Shown piece after piece: positions 33,506 to 42,262 of a stretch of DNA of 64,000 bases. The notes beneath the pieces were generated by a model. It was not told the origin of the DNA. It did no database searches and saw only the letters and a program-made list of their open reading frames with translations. The position numbers were made by a program, and so were the translations under genes. The DNA comes from DASXMR01 sp036495525 (GTDB taxonomy: Bacteria; Actinomycetota; Actinomycetes; Streptosporangiales; Streptosporangiaceae): assembly GCA_036495525.1 (NCBI GenBank), contig DASXMR010000060.1:76481-140480 (forward strand). Reading direction: 5' to 3'. The number at the start of each line of letters is the position of its first letter. Positions within the stretch are counted from its first letter, which is position 1.

Positions 33506-34672
33506 GTGGCCATCTGGTGGAACCCTTCCCGCGGGCCGACCATTGGCATCGAGTGGGAGCTGCAGCTCATCGACGTCGGCACGAAGATGCTGCGGCAGGA
33601 CGCCAGGGATGTGCTGGCGGCGCTGCCTGGCCTGAGCGAGTCCGGCGAGCACCCCAAGGTCCGCTTCGAGCTGATGCAGTCGACCATCGAGGTGGTCACC
33701 GGGATCTGCAGCACCGTCTCAGAGGCGAAGGCGGACCTCGCGGCCACAATCGCGCAACTTCAGCGGATCACGGTCGATCGCGGTACGATGCTGGCCTGTG
33801 CCGGTACACATCCTGTCAGCGACTGGCGGGATGCAAAGATGGCGCCTATTCAGCGCTATGCCGAACTCGTCGAGCAACTGCAATGGCTTGCGCGCAGAAT
33901 CCAGACTTTCAGCGCGCATGTGCATGTGGGTATCGGTGACGGGAGCAAGGCGATTCCCATCGTCAATGCGCTCGCCGGATACCTGCCGCATTTCCTGGCG
34001 CTGACCGCGTCGAGTCCGTTCTGGAGCGGGCATGACACGGGCCTGGCGTCGAGCCGTGCGGTGATTTTCGGCGGGCTGCCGACCTCGGGGCCGCCGCCGT
34101 CGCTAGCGGACTGGAGTGAGTTCGAGGACTACATGGACACCCTGCTGCGCGCCGGGACTATCCGGAGCATCAAAGAGGTGTGGTGGGACATCCGGCCGCA
34201 CCCCGATTTCGGCACGATCGAGATCAGGATGTTCGACGGGGTGCCCACGCAGCGCGAGATAGGGATGATCGCCGCGCTGTCGCAGTCGCTCGTCCATCTC
34301 TTCGACACCCAGCTGGACCGCGGCTACACGCTGCCGAGCCCGTCAGCGTGGGTTGCCAGGGATAACAAGTGGCGCGCGACCAGGTACGGGCTGGACGCCA
34401 GGGTCATCACCGACGACGCCGGGTCGACCGCGCCGCTGCGTGACGAGCTGTTCGAGCTGGTGCGCGAGCTGGAGCCGGTGGCTAGCCGGCTCGGCTGCTC
34501 GGACGAGCTCGGCGTGATAACCGACGTGCTTGACCACGGCGCCTCCTACGAGCGGCAGCGGGCACTTGTCGCGGCCGGCGGCGAGCTGTCCGACGTCGTG
34601 GATGCGCTGATCACCGAGTTCGCCGAGGACCGGTTCGTCGCCCCAGCGGAGCGCGCTGATGCCAGCGCATGA
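33506..34672 (+). CDS. YbdK family carboxylate-amine ligase (GCS2-like)
   Basis: A 388-residue ATP-grasp-like ligase of the glutamate-cysteine ligase 2 family. It begins TIGIEWELQLID (metal/ATP-binding Glu cluster), followed by GEHPKVRFELMQSTIEVVTGIC, FSAHVHVGIGDG (HVHVG motif), and DIRPHPDFGTIEIRMFDGVPT. E. coli YbdK has weak gamma-glutamylcysteine ligase activity; the true substrates of most members are unknown. Start GTG 33506 after GGGAG. It overlaps the M20 amidohydrolase gene by 14 bases, which suggests the two act on a common amide. Confidence 0.9.
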   Translation: MAIWWNPSRGPTIGIEWELQLIDVGTKMLRQDARDVLAALPGLSESGEHPKVRFELMQSTIEVVTGICSTVSEAKADLAATIAQLQRITVDRGTMLACAGTHPVSDWRDAKMAPIQRYAELVEQLQWLARRIQTFSAHVHVGIGDGSKAIPIVNALAGYLPHFLALTASSPFWSGHDTGLASSRAVIFGGLPTSGPPPSLADWSEFEDYMDTLLRAGTIRSIKEVWWDIRPHPDFGTIEIRMFDGVPTQREIGMIAALSQSLVHLFDTQLDRGYTLPSPSAWVARDNKWRATRYGLDARVITDDAGSTAPLRDELFELVRELEPVASRLGCSDELGVITDVLDHGASYERQRALVAAGGELSDVVDALITEFAEDRFVAPAERADASA

Positions 34673-35894
34673 CCTGGAGGGGGAACTAGCCGCGTTCCTG
34701 GACGCCCGTACGGACGAGCTCACCGACTTCCGGCGCGACCTGCACGCCCATCCCGAGGTGGGCTACCACGAGCACCGCACCACCCGCCGGATCGCGCTGC
34801 GGCTGCAGGCCGCCGGGCTGCGTCCCACCATCCTGCCCAAGGGCACCGGGCTGATCGCCGACGTCAGCTCGCCCGGCGCGACCGGGCCCGTGGTGGCGCT
34901 GCGCGCGGACATCGACGCGCTGCCGATCACCGACGAGAAGAACGTGCCGTACCGCTCGACCGTGCCGAGTGCCTGCCACGCGTGCGGCCACGACGTGCAC
35001 ACCACCGTGCTGCTCGGCACCGGCCTGTTCCTGGCGAGGGCCGCTGCCGCTGGTCAGCTGGCCGGCCGGGTCAGGCTCATTTTCCAGCCCGCCGAGGAGG
35101 TGCCTGGCGGGGCGCTCGACGTGCTCGCGGCCGGCGGCATCGCCTCGGTGGACCGGATCTTCGCGCTGCACTGCGACCCGCGGCTGGACGTCGGCAAGAT
35201 CGGCACGCGGATCGGTCCGATCACCGCCGCCTGCGACAAGATCACCGTGACCGTGCGCGGTCCTGGCGGGCACACCGCCAGGCCGCACCTGACCGCCGAC
35301 CTGGTGTTCGCGCTTGGCAAGATCATCACCGAGCTGCCGGCCGCGCTGTCCCGCCGGGTCGACCCGCGGTCCAGCCTCAGCCTGGTCTGGGGCCGGGTCA
35401 GCGCAGGCTCGGCGGCCAACGCGATCCCCGACGACGGGGTCGTCCAGGGCACCGTGCGCTGCCTTGACGACACCGCCTGGCATGCGGCACCTGACCTGCT
35501 TAAGGCGCTGCTCGAGTCCGTGGCCAGCGCCTACGGCGTGGTCGCCGATCTCGCCTACCAGCGGAACGTGCCGCCGACGGTGAACGAGGCGGTCAGCACC
35601 GCGATGTTCGAGGCGGCGGCCGAGCAGGTGCTGGGGGCTGAGGCGGTCACGCCGGCCCCGCAGAGCCTCGGCGGCGAGGACTTCGCCTGGTATCTCGAGT
35701 CGGTCCCCGGCGCGCTGGCCAGGCTCGGCACCCGGCGGCCAGGCTCGGATGATGACTTCGACATCCATCAGCCGAAGTTCGACGTGGACGAGCGTGCCAT
35801 CGGCGTCGGCGTCCGGCTGATGGCGGCGACGGCGCTCGGCGCCCTGGGCGAGTCTGGCCCGCCACGGTCTTTCTCGGGTCTGGCCACGGCCTGA
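34659..35894 (+). CDS. M20 family amidohydrolase
   Basis: A 411-residue zinc-dependent amidohydrolase of the IAA-amino-acid hydrolase/aminoacylase type (M20D). Metal and catalytic motifs: DFRRDLHAHPEVGYHE, CHACGHDVHTTVLLG (Cys/His/Asp ligands), FQPAEEVPGGA (Glu pair) and GGEDFAWYLE. The dimerisation domain starts GPGGHTARPH. Hydrolyses N-acyl or other amide conjugates. Translation is probably coupled to the overlapping YbdK-type ligase gene, giving a ligase/hydrolase pair. Confidence 0.92.
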   Translation: MPAHDLEGELAAFLDARTDELTDFRRDLHAHPEVGYHEHRTTRRIALRLQAAGLRPTILPKGTGLIADVSSPGATGPVVALRADIDALPITDEKNVPYRSTVPSACHACGHDVHTTVLLGTGLFLARAAAAGQLAGRVRLIFQPAEEVPGGALDVLAAGGIASVDRIFALHCDPRLDVGKIGTRIGPITAACDKITVTVRGPGGHTARPHLTADLVFALGKIITELPAALSRRVDPRSSLSLVWGRVSAGSAANAIPDDGVVQGTVRCLDDTAWHAAPDLLKALLESVASAYGVVADLAYQRNVPPTVNEAVSTAMFEAAAEQVLGAEAVTPAPQSLGGEDFAWYLESVPGALARLGTRRPGSDDDFDIHQPKFDVDERAIGVGVRLMAATALGALGESGPPRSFSGLATA

Positions 35895-35985
35895 CCGGCG
35901 GTGCCTGCCGCATCGGCCGGGCACGGCCGCGTTCTGGCTGAATCCGGGTTGCCCTGGCCGCGGGCGCCGCATACGGTTCGCGGGC

Positions 35986-36927
35986 ATGGAACGCGTCAGC
36001 TGGCAGGACCTGCCCGAGGCCGTCAGGACCTGGGCGCAGGACGTGCTCGGCGCGCCGGTGACCGGGGCGGTCAGCCAGAGCGAGGGCTTCTCGCCCGGCG
36101 CCGCTGCCCGGCTGACCCTCGCCGACGGCCGCCGGGCCTTCGTCAAGGCGGTCTCGTCCGCGGCGAACCCGCACTCACCTGACCTGCACCGCCGCGAGGC
36201 GCAGGTGACCGCGGCGCTGCCCGCCGGGGCCGGGGTGCCGCAGCTGCTCGGCAGCTACGACGACGGGACCTGGGTCGCGCTGCTGCTTACCGACGTGGAC
36301 GGGCGGCACCCGGCGCAGCCGTGGCAGCTGCCCGACCTCGGCCGGGTGATCAGCGCCCTGGACGGGCTGCACGGCAGGCTGACACCAGCGCCGGACGGCT
36401 TCCCGCCGGTGGCGCAGCAGCATGCGGCGGCGTTCACCGGCTGGCGCCAGCTGGCGGCCGCCGATCGCGGCGAGCTGGCCGTCGGCCGCGGCGGCCTTGA
36501 CGACTGGTCGGCGCGCAACCTGGCCGGCCTCGCCGAGCTCGAATCGCGCTGGGCGGACGCCGCCGCGGGCGACACTCTGCTGCACTGCGACGTGCGCGCC
36601 GACAACGTGCTGCTCAGCGACGCCGGCGTGGTCTTCGTCGACTGGCCGTGGGCGTGCGTCGGCGCGCCGTGGATCGACCTGGTGCTGTTCGCGCCGAGCG
36701 TGACCATGCAGGGCGGCCCGCAGCCCGAATGGGTGCTGGCCAGCTCGCGAACCGGTGCGGCCGCTGACGCCGAGCCGGTCGCCGCCGTAGTGGCCGCCAT
36801 GGCCGGGTTCCTCACCTGGCAGGCGCTGCAGCCAGCGCCACCGGGCCTGCCAGGGCTGCGGGCCTTCCAGCGAGCCCAGGGCAAGCCGGCCAGGGCCTGG
36901 CTGCGCCGGCTGACCGGCTGGTCCTGA
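35986..36927 (+). CDS. Aminoglycoside phosphotransferase (APH)-fold kinase
   Basis: A 313-residue protein with the APH/choline kinase fold. Visible: Lys in RRAFVKAVSS, catalytic loop LLHCDVRADNVLLSD (HxDxxxxN) and the Mg-binding VVFVDWPWA (in place of IDW/FD). The C-terminal part is Ala/Pro-rich. Such proteins phosphorylate small alcohols or amines; true antibiotic resistance is only one possibility and nothing here supports it specifically. The spacing of 91 bases from the M20 gene allows its own promoter. Confidence 0.85.
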   Translation: MERVSWQDLPEAVRTWAQDVLGAPVTGAVSQSEGFSPGAAARLTLADGRRAFVKAVSSAANPHSPDLHRREAQVTAALPAGAGVPQLLGSYDDGTWVALLLTDVDGRHPAQPWQLPDLGRVISALDGLHGRLTPAPDGFPPVAQQHAAAFTGWRQLAAADRGELAVGRGGLDDWSARNLAGLAELESRWADAAAGDTLLHCDVRADNVLLSDAGVVFVDWPWACVGAPWIDLVLFAPSVTMQGGPQPEWVLASSRTGAAADAEPVAAVVAAMAGFLTWQALQPAPPGLPGLRAFQRAQGKPARAWLRRLTGWS

Positions 36928-37049
36928 TCCCGGTCGGCCGCGATGCCGCAGCGGGTGGCCGGGCCCGCCCGGCGCGCATACAGTGGAGCCGACGCGGCAC
37001 CGCCGCGGCGCAGGCTGGGGCCTGCATCACCGACGGGAGCTCAGCAGCA

Positions 37050-37817
37050 GTGTCATCCCCGCAGGATCAGGTGCCATCCGGCGAAGCCCTGCCCAGCACG
37101 TCGGCGAACGGGCAGCCGGCCACCGCGGCGAGCGGCGGCACCGACGAGGATCTGCCGAAGACCTACCGGCTGAGCACGCCGCTCGTGCTCTGGTGGGTCT
37201 GGCTCGCGGTCGCCGTGTTCAGCCTCGGCGACCTGCTCATCCAGGGTCACAACCGGTCGGCGGTGACGCCGGCCCTGATCATCGTCCTGATCACCGGCGT
37301 GGTCTACGCGTGTGCGCTGCGGCCCAGGCTCATCGCCGACCGCGACGCCGTCACCGTGCTGAACCCGCTGCGCGTCTACCGGGTGCCGTGGGGCGCGATC
37401 AAGGGCGTCTACCTGGGCGACTCGGTCGAGCTTGAGTGCGCCAGGCCGGCCCCGAAGGGCAGCAAGACGCTGTACAGCTGGGCCATCTACTCCTCCCGCC
37501 GGTCCAGGCAGCGGTCCAAGCAGAAGCAGGCCGGGATGAACCGGTGGGGCATGCGCCAGGGCTACGGCTTCGGCCGGGTGCCGAGGACGTCCTACGACGG
37601 CCGCACCCCCGGCTACGGCCGGATGCCGGCCGAGGGCCAGGCCGTGCAGGACAAGGGAATGGCCGAGCACATCGCCGCCGATCTCGGCCGGCTGTCCGAG
37701 AAGGCCAGGCAGAACGGCGCGTCCGAAGGAGTGGTCAGCGGCAGCTGGGCGTGGCAGCCGCTGGCCGCGATCCTGATCCCGGCTGCCGTGCTGGCGATCA
37801 CCGTCCCGCTGATCTGA
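37050..37817 (+). CDS. Membrane protein with bacterial PH domain
   Basis: A 255-residue protein starting GTG 37050. N-terminal polar tail; two membrane helices at about residues 45-62 (PLVLWWVWLAVAVFSLGDLL) and 72-90 (TPALIIVLITGVVYACAL); then a bacterial PH-like domain (RPRLIADRDAVTVLNPLRVYRVPWGAIKGVYLGDSVEL); a long Lys/Arg/Tyr loop; and a C-terminal helix (LAAILIPAAVLAITVPLI). Similar proteins accompany lpdA in actinobacteria. Its 3' end overlaps the convergent SoxR-like gene by 20 bases. Function unknown. Confidence 0.82.
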   Translation: MSSPQDQVPSGEALPSTSANGQPATAASGGTDEDLPKTYRLSTPLVLWWVWLAVAVFSLGDLLIQGHNRSAVTPALIIVLITGVVYACALRPRLIADRDAVTVLNPLRVYRVPWGAIKGVYLGDSVELECARPAPKGSKTLYSWAIYSSRRSRQRSKQKQAGMNRWGMRQGYGFGRVPRTSYDGRTPGYGRMPAEGQAVQDKGMAEHIAADLGRLSEKARQNGASEGVVSGSWAWQPLAAILIPAAVLAITVPLI

Positions 37818-38346
37818 CCCGGCTGCTGGCCGGCCCGGCGGAGTCACCGCCGGTCCCGGCCGCCGCCGAGAGCTCGTCGTCGGAGCCGTCGTAGGGCGGG
37901 TCGTCTCCCGCCAGCCAGCGCGCACCTGGACCAAGCTCGGCTGCGGTGTCGGCCGGGTTGTACAGCGCGCAGCGCCGCAGCGACAGGCAGCCGCAGCCGA
38001 TGCAGCTGCCCAGCGTCGCCGACATCCTCCGCAGCTCGGCGACCCGCTGGTCGATCCTGGCCTGCCAGGTGCGCGCAGCCCGGCTCCAGTCGGCTCTGGT
38101 CGGTGCCCGGCCGGCCGGCAGCGTGTCCAGCGCCGCCTGCACCTCGCGCAGGGTGAGCCCGAGCTGGCGGCCGGCCTTGATGAACGCGACCCGGCGCAGC
38201 ATGTAGCGCGGATACCTGCGCTGATTGCCCGTCGTCCGCTCGGCCGCGATCAGCCCCAGGTCCTCGTAGTAGCGCAGCGCCGACGGGGCGACGCCGCTGC
38301 GCCTGGACAGATCGGAGATCGTGAGGAACGAGGCGAGGGCTGGCAC
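37798..38346 (-). CDS. SoxR-like MerR family redox regulator
   Basis: A 182-residue MerR-type regulator. HTH domain LTISDLSRRSGVAPSALRYYEDLGLI, then a dimerising helix and the 2Fe-2S motif CIGCGCLSLRRC (C115, C118, C120, C126; C-x2-C-x-C-x5-C, as in SoxR). SoxR proteins of actinobacteria respond mainly to redox-active metabolites. Start chosen at GTG 38346 because it gives the usual SoxR N-terminus; GTG 38388 is open in frame. An Ala/Gly/Ser tail follows residue ~160. It is divergent from the gamma-glutamylcyclotransferase gene; ACTTAAAG and ACTTGAAG at 38376-38393 are possible binding elements. Confidence 0.9.
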   Translation of the reverse strand: MPALASFLTISDLSRRSGVAPSALRYYEDLGLIAAERTTGNQRRYPRYMLRRVAFIKAGRQLGLTLREVQAALDTLPAGRAPTRADWSRAARTWQARIDQRVAELRRMSATLGSCIGCGCLSLRRCALYNPADTAAELGPGARWLAGDDPPYDGSDDELSAAAGTGGDSAGPASSRVRSAGR

Positions 38347-38509
38347 GCCATCCAGGGTACTGCCGTCACGCAGGTACTTAAAGGACACTTGAAGAACGAG
38401 GTAGCACGGGCCGATGCCCGGCCGTCAGGGGAGCCGTCCGGGCAAGAACTGACGATCAGCCGGCCCGGTCAGCCGACCAGGGAACTCGCGGCTCGTACGC
38501 TTGTCAACC

Positions 38510-38962
38510 GTGGCAATGTACGCGGCCTACGGCAGCAACATGGACCCGGCGCAGATGGCGCAGCGCTGCCCGCACTCCCCGCGGCGCGGTACCGGCTGGC
38601 TGGAAGGCTGGCGGCTCACCTTCGGCGGCGAGGACGTCGGCTGGGAAGGCGCGCTCGCCACGGTGGTCGAGGACGAGGCAGAACGCGTCTTCGTGGTGCT
38701 CTACGACATCTCCGACGCCGATGAGGCTGCGCTTGACGGCTGGGATGGCGCGACCCTCGGCCTGTACCGCAAGCTCAGGGTCCGGGTGGTCACCCTCGAC
38801 GGGGACGTGCTGGCCTGGCTCTACGCGCTGAACGCGTACGAGGGCGGCCTGCCGTCGGCGCGTTATCTCGGCATCATGGCCGAGGCCGCCGAGACTGCGG
38901 CCGCGCCGGCCGACTACGTGAGCGGGCTGCGCGACAGGCCGTGCAAGTCGATCGGCGACTAG
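38510..38962 (+). CDS. Gamma-glutamylcyclotransferase family protein
   Basis: A 150-residue protein with the AIG2/GGCT fold. The substrate-pocket motif is YGSNMDPAQMAQRCP, followed by GWRLTFGGEDVGWEGALATVVED and LYDISDADEAALDGWDG. GGCT enzymes release 5-oxoproline from gamma-glutamyl compounds. The general acid/base Glu of the family may be the Glu of DEAALDG; not certain. Start uncertain: GTG 38510 or ATG 38516, neither with a good ribosome site. Divergent from the SoxR-like gene and followed by lpdA after 108 bases. Confidence 0.87.
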   Translation: MAMYAAYGSNMDPAQMAQRCPHSPRRGTGWLEGWRLTFGGEDVGWEGALATVVEDEAERVFVVLYDISDADEAALDGWDGATLGLYRKLRVRVVTLDGDVLAWLYALNAYEGGLPSARYLGIMAEAAETAAAPADYVSGLRDRPCKSIGD

Positions 38963-39070
38963 GGCCGCCGCCGGCTATCCGCGCGGGCTGTGCTCGTCGG
39001 CCGCCGGCGCGGCGAGCACCAGCTGCGGGGCCGCCTGGGGACAGCCGCCCTGGCCCATGAGACAGAATGG

Positions 39071-40672
39071 GTGAGCGTGAGCCAGCCGAGACCCACCGTG
39101 GTCATCATCGGCGGTGGCCCTGGCGGCTACGAGGCAGCCCTGGTCGCCGCCCAGGTCGGCGCCCGGGTGACGCTCGTCGACCGGGACGGCCTCGGCGGCG
39201 CCTGCGTGCTGACCGACTGCGTGCCGTCCAAGACGCTGATCGCCACATCCGGGCTGATGGCCGCGCTTGACGGCTCGCCCGCGCTTGGCATCAGGCTGCC
39301 GGACGGCACGGCAAGCGGCTACCGCCCGGCCGCCTCGCCCGCGCCAGGTCCCGTCCCCAGCTGGCCACGCCCGCACGGCGCCCGGCAGGCGGGCCAGCAA
39401 CCCGGCTCGGGGGCCGGCCGGCCGCAAGCTGCCGGCGCGCGCGCAGCCGGGCCGCCGGTCAGCGGCGCGGGCGCGACCGCGGGCAACGGGGCTGGATTGC
39501 TATCCGGCCAGCCTCCTCACGCGCTGGTGGACGCGCCCCGGCTCTACGCCAGGGTGCGCTCGCTCGCGAAGGCGCAGTCCGCCGACGTGGCTTCCCGGCT
39601 GGCCGCCGAGGGCGTCGAGGTGATCAGCGGGGAAGCGTGCCTGGACGACCCGCACACAGTGCGAGTCGGCGGCCGGCCGATCAGCGCGTCGGCTGTGCTG
39701 GTGGCGACCGGGGCGCGCCCGCGTGAGCTGCCCGGTGCCGTGCCCGACGGCGAGCGGCTGCTGACCTGCCGGCAGCTCTACGACCTGGACGAGCTGCCCG
39801 CTGAGCTGATCGTCGTCGGCTCGGGTGTCACCGGCGCGGAGTTCGCCGGCGCGTACCAGGCGCTCGGCTGCGCGGTGACGCTCGTCTCGTCGCGCGACCA
39901 TGTGCTGCCGCATGAGGATGCCGACGCAGCCGTGGTGGTGGAGGACGTGTTCCGGCGCCGCGGCATGACGGTGCTGAGCCGCTCGCGTGCTGTCAGCGCG
40001 CAGCGCACCGGCGGCGGGGTCATCGTGACGCTGGCCGACGGCCGGACCGTGCGCGGCACCCACTGCCTGCTGAGCGTCGGCATGGTGCCCAATACCGGCG
40101 GGCTCGGCCTGGCGCAGGCGGGCGTCAGCGTCGATGAACGAGGGTTCGTGCCGGTCGACCGCGTCTCGCGCACCTCGGCCGCTGGCGTCTACGCGGCTGG
40201 TGACTGCACCGGCGTGCTCATGCTGGCGTCGGTCGCCGCGATGCAGGGCCGGATCGCGATGTGGCACGCGCTGGGCGAGGCGGTCCAGCCGCTGCGGCTC
40301 GGGCACGTCGCGGCGACGATCTTCACCGAGCCCGAGATCGCGACCGTCGGCGTCAGCCAGCGCGCGGTCGAATCAGGGGAGGTCGACGCGATCACGGTGA
40401 AGCTGCCGCTGGCGACCAACCCGCGGGCCAAGATGCAGGGCTTCCGGGACGGGTTCATCAAGCTGTTCGCCCGGCGCGGCACCGGCATGGTGCTCGGCGG
40501 CGTCATCGTCGCGCCCCGGGCGAGCGAGCTGATCCTGGCCCTGTCCCTCGCGGTCGAGCAGCAGCTCAGCGTCGATCAGATGGCGCACACCTTCGCTGTC
40601 TACCCGTCGCTGTCCGGAAGCCTGACCGAGGCTGCGCGACGGCTCATGCAGCCGGCCGGGGAGGCCGGCTAG
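39071..40672 (+). CDS. lpdA: NAD(P)H-quinone dehydrogenase LpdA-type flavoprotein with insertion
   Basis: A 533-residue FAD protein of the pyridine nucleotide-disulfide reductase superfamily. FAD loop VIIGGGPGGYEAAL, active-site segment GGACVLTDCVPSK with Cys45 and Cys50, NAD loop VVGSGVTGAEFAGAY, and GVYAAGDCTGVLMLASVAAMQGR. The C-terminal FAVYPSLSGSLTEAARRLM replaces the His-Glu dyad HxxxE of true lipoamide dehydrogenases, as in M. tuberculosis LpdA (Rv3303c), a quinone reductase. Unlike that protein, both cysteines are kept. Residues about 79-150 are a Pro/Gly/Ala/Arg insertion not found in relatives of ~470 residues. Start GTG 39071 (or 39077). Confidence 0.9.
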   Translation: MSVSQPRPTVVIIGGGPGGYEAALVAAQVGARVTLVDRDGLGGACVLTDCVPSKTLIATSGLMAALDGSPALGIRLPDGTASGYRPAASPAPGPVPSWPRPHGARQAGQQPGSGAGRPQAAGARAAGPPVSGAGATAGNGAGLLSGQPPHALVDAPRLYARVRSLAKAQSADVASRLAAEGVEVISGEACLDDPHTVRVGGRPISASAVLVATGARPRELPGAVPDGERLLTCRQLYDLDELPAELIVVGSGVTGAEFAGAYQALGCAVTLVSSRDHVLPHEDADAAVVVEDVFRRRGMTVLSRSRAVSAQRTGGGVIVTLADGRTVRGTHCLLSVGMVPNTGGLGLAQAGVSVDERGFVPVDRVSRTSAAGVYAAGDCTGVLMLASVAAMQGRIAMWHALGEAVQPLRLGHVAATIFTEPEIATVGVSQRAVESGEVDAITVKLPLATNPRAKMQGFRDGFIKLFARRGTGMVLGGVIVAPRASELILALSLAVEQQLSVDQMAHTFAVYPSLSGSLTEAARRLMQPAGEAG

Positions 40673-40825
40673 CCCGTACCGCGCAGTCAGCAAGCCGGCC
40701 GAGCGATGAATCCTGCTGTGCCGGGATGTCTGACTAGAAGTGAGTGCTGCCGGGGCAGCAGCCAGCGCGGCTGACCGCTGGCGGCTGGCGCGTGTAGTCG
40801 CCGACGAAGGTGAAGGAGTGCATCA

Positions 40826-41452
40826 ATGACCGCAATGCCGGACGTCGTCTCGGCCGAGAAGTGGCAGCAGGAGCGCGACGAGCTGCTCAAGGCCGAGAAA
40901 GAGGCAACTCGCGCGATGGACGCGCTCGCCGCGCGCCGCCGACGGCTCCCGATGGTCAAGTTCGACAGCACGTACGTATTCGACGGCCCTGACGGTCCGG
41001 CAACGCTGCTCGACTTGTTCGGCGAACAGCAGCAGCTCGTCGTCTACCAGTTCATGGACAACGGCCCCGATAGCTTCTGCCCTGGCTGCACGCACTTCAC
41101 CCGCAACGTCACCGACCTTGCCACGCTGGCGGCCAACGGCGTCGGCTGGGCGACGGTGTCCAACATGCCACTTGCCCAGATCGAGGCCTACAAGGCACAG
41201 AAGGGGTGGACGCTGCCGTTCTTCTCGTCGCACGGCACGACGTTCGCCAGCGACTGCGGGGGCGACGGCGGCTTCATGCTCAGCGTCTTCTTCCGGGACG
41301 GCGAGAACGTCTACCGGACGTACTGCACCACCGCCCGCGGGGTCGACCGGATCCTGTTCGTCAACAACATCCTCGACCTTGCCCCGTACGGACGCCAGGA
41401 AGACTGGGAGGACTCACCGGCTGGCTGGCCGCAGCAGCCCACCTACGGGTGA
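40826..41452 (+). CDS. DUF899 family thioredoxin-like protein
   Basis: A 208-residue thioredoxin-fold protein of the DUF899 family: VSAEKWQQERDELLKAEKEATRAMDALAARRRRLPMV is the standard N-terminal helix, then DLFGEQQQLVVYQFM and the CxxC site SFCPGCTHF (Cys85, Cys88). No signal peptide. ATG 40826 after GAAGGAG. Likely a cytosolic redox protein, function unknown. The gap upstream (40673-40825) carries no gene. Confidence 0.88.
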   Translation: MTAMPDVVSAEKWQQERDELLKAEKEATRAMDALAARRRRLPMVKFDSTYVFDGPDGPATLLDLFGEQQQLVVYQFMDNGPDSFCPGCTHFTRNVTDLATLAANGVGWATVSNMPLAQIEAYKAQKGWTLPFFSSHGTTFASDCGGDGGFMLSVFFRDGENVYRTYCTTARGVDRILFVNNILDLAPYGRQEDWEDSPAGWPQQPTYG

Positions 41453-41515
41453 GGCGATGCCGGAGCGAGCCGCCAGCAGGGGGCCTGCCCGCGTGCGACC
41501 TGCCCGGCGCGACCG

Positions 41516-42262
41516 CTAAGGCTCGCGGCGGCCAAGGCGGACGACGGCGACGCTCAGCAGCACCGGGGTGACCAGCCCGGCGACCATGGCCGCGTGCCAC
41601 AGCACCGGCGGGTGCGCTCCAGTGACGCTGGCCAGGCTCGACGCGAGCCTGGCGGGCACCCAGGACGAGAGCGCAGGCAGTCCGCCGAGCGCTGCCAGCC
41701 CGATCAGCAGGGCAAGTGCCCAGCCAGCCGCGCTCAGGCCGCCCCGCAGCACGCTGGCAAGCGCGGCGACCACTGCGGTGGCGAAGCAGAGCCACAGTGT
41801 CTCCAGCCCGAACCCGGCGGCGAGCTGCGCCGGGTGCAGCGGCCCGATGAGGACGGCGGTCTCGTACCAGGCGCCGAGGGTGCCGAGGGCAAGCGCCGCG
41901 ACCGCGGCGCCGGTGACGGCCAGGTACCGGGGCAGTACCAGGCTGGCCGGCCGGCGCAGCCTGGTCCGGTAGAAGACGGCGAGACCCGGCCGGGCGTCGA
42001 TGGCCAGGCTCGCGCCCGCGGCGAGGGCCACGACCAGCGTGCCGAGCTGGCCGATGTTCTGAGCGTAGGCGGCGATGCCGTCGGCAGGCGTGGGCGGCGG
42101 AACGCTGATCCTCACGCCGTCTGAGGCGCTGTGCGCCGCGATGTCGGGCAGGTAGTGAGCGAGGATCGGGCCGCCGAGGCCGAGGATGAGGAACGTCGCG
42201 CCGAGCACGATCAGCCGCCTGGTGCGCCAGAGCCGGATCGCCTCGAGCCGCCACGGTCCCAT
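41516..42262 (-). CDS. ABC transporter permease (ABC-2 type)
   Basis: A 248-residue membrane protein with about six hydrophobic segments (LIVLGATFLILGLGGPIL, LGTLVVALAAGASLAI, LAVTGAAVAALALGTLGAW, LCFATAVVAALASVL, ALALLIGLAALGGLPAL, HAAMVAGLVTPVLLSVAVV). Its ATG overlaps the stop of the ATPase gene by one base. Together with the ATPase it forms an exporter or a membrane-remodelling ABC system; cargo unknown. Confidence 0.85.
   Translation of the reverse strand: MGPWRLEAIRLWRTRRLIVLGATFLILGLGGPILAHYLPDIAAHSASDGVRISVPPPTPADGIAAYAQNIGQLGTLVVALAAGASLAIDARPGLAVFYRTRLRRPASLVLPRYLAVTGAAVAALALGTLGAWYETAVLIGPLHPAQLAAGFGLETLWLCFATAVVAALASVLRGGLSAAGWALALLIGLAALGGLPALSSWVPARLASSLASVTGAHPPVLWHAAMVAGLVTPVLLSVAVVRLGRREP

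Noticed and set aside
34686..36146. 486-residue minus-strand frame
   Set aside because: Antisense to the M20 amidohydrolase and the APH-fold gene, both with clear motifs on the plus strand.
35986..36927. Specific aminoglycoside resistance gene
   Set aside because: Only the general APH fold is visible; no feature ties it to antibiotic phosphorylation, so it is left as a kinase of unknown substrate.
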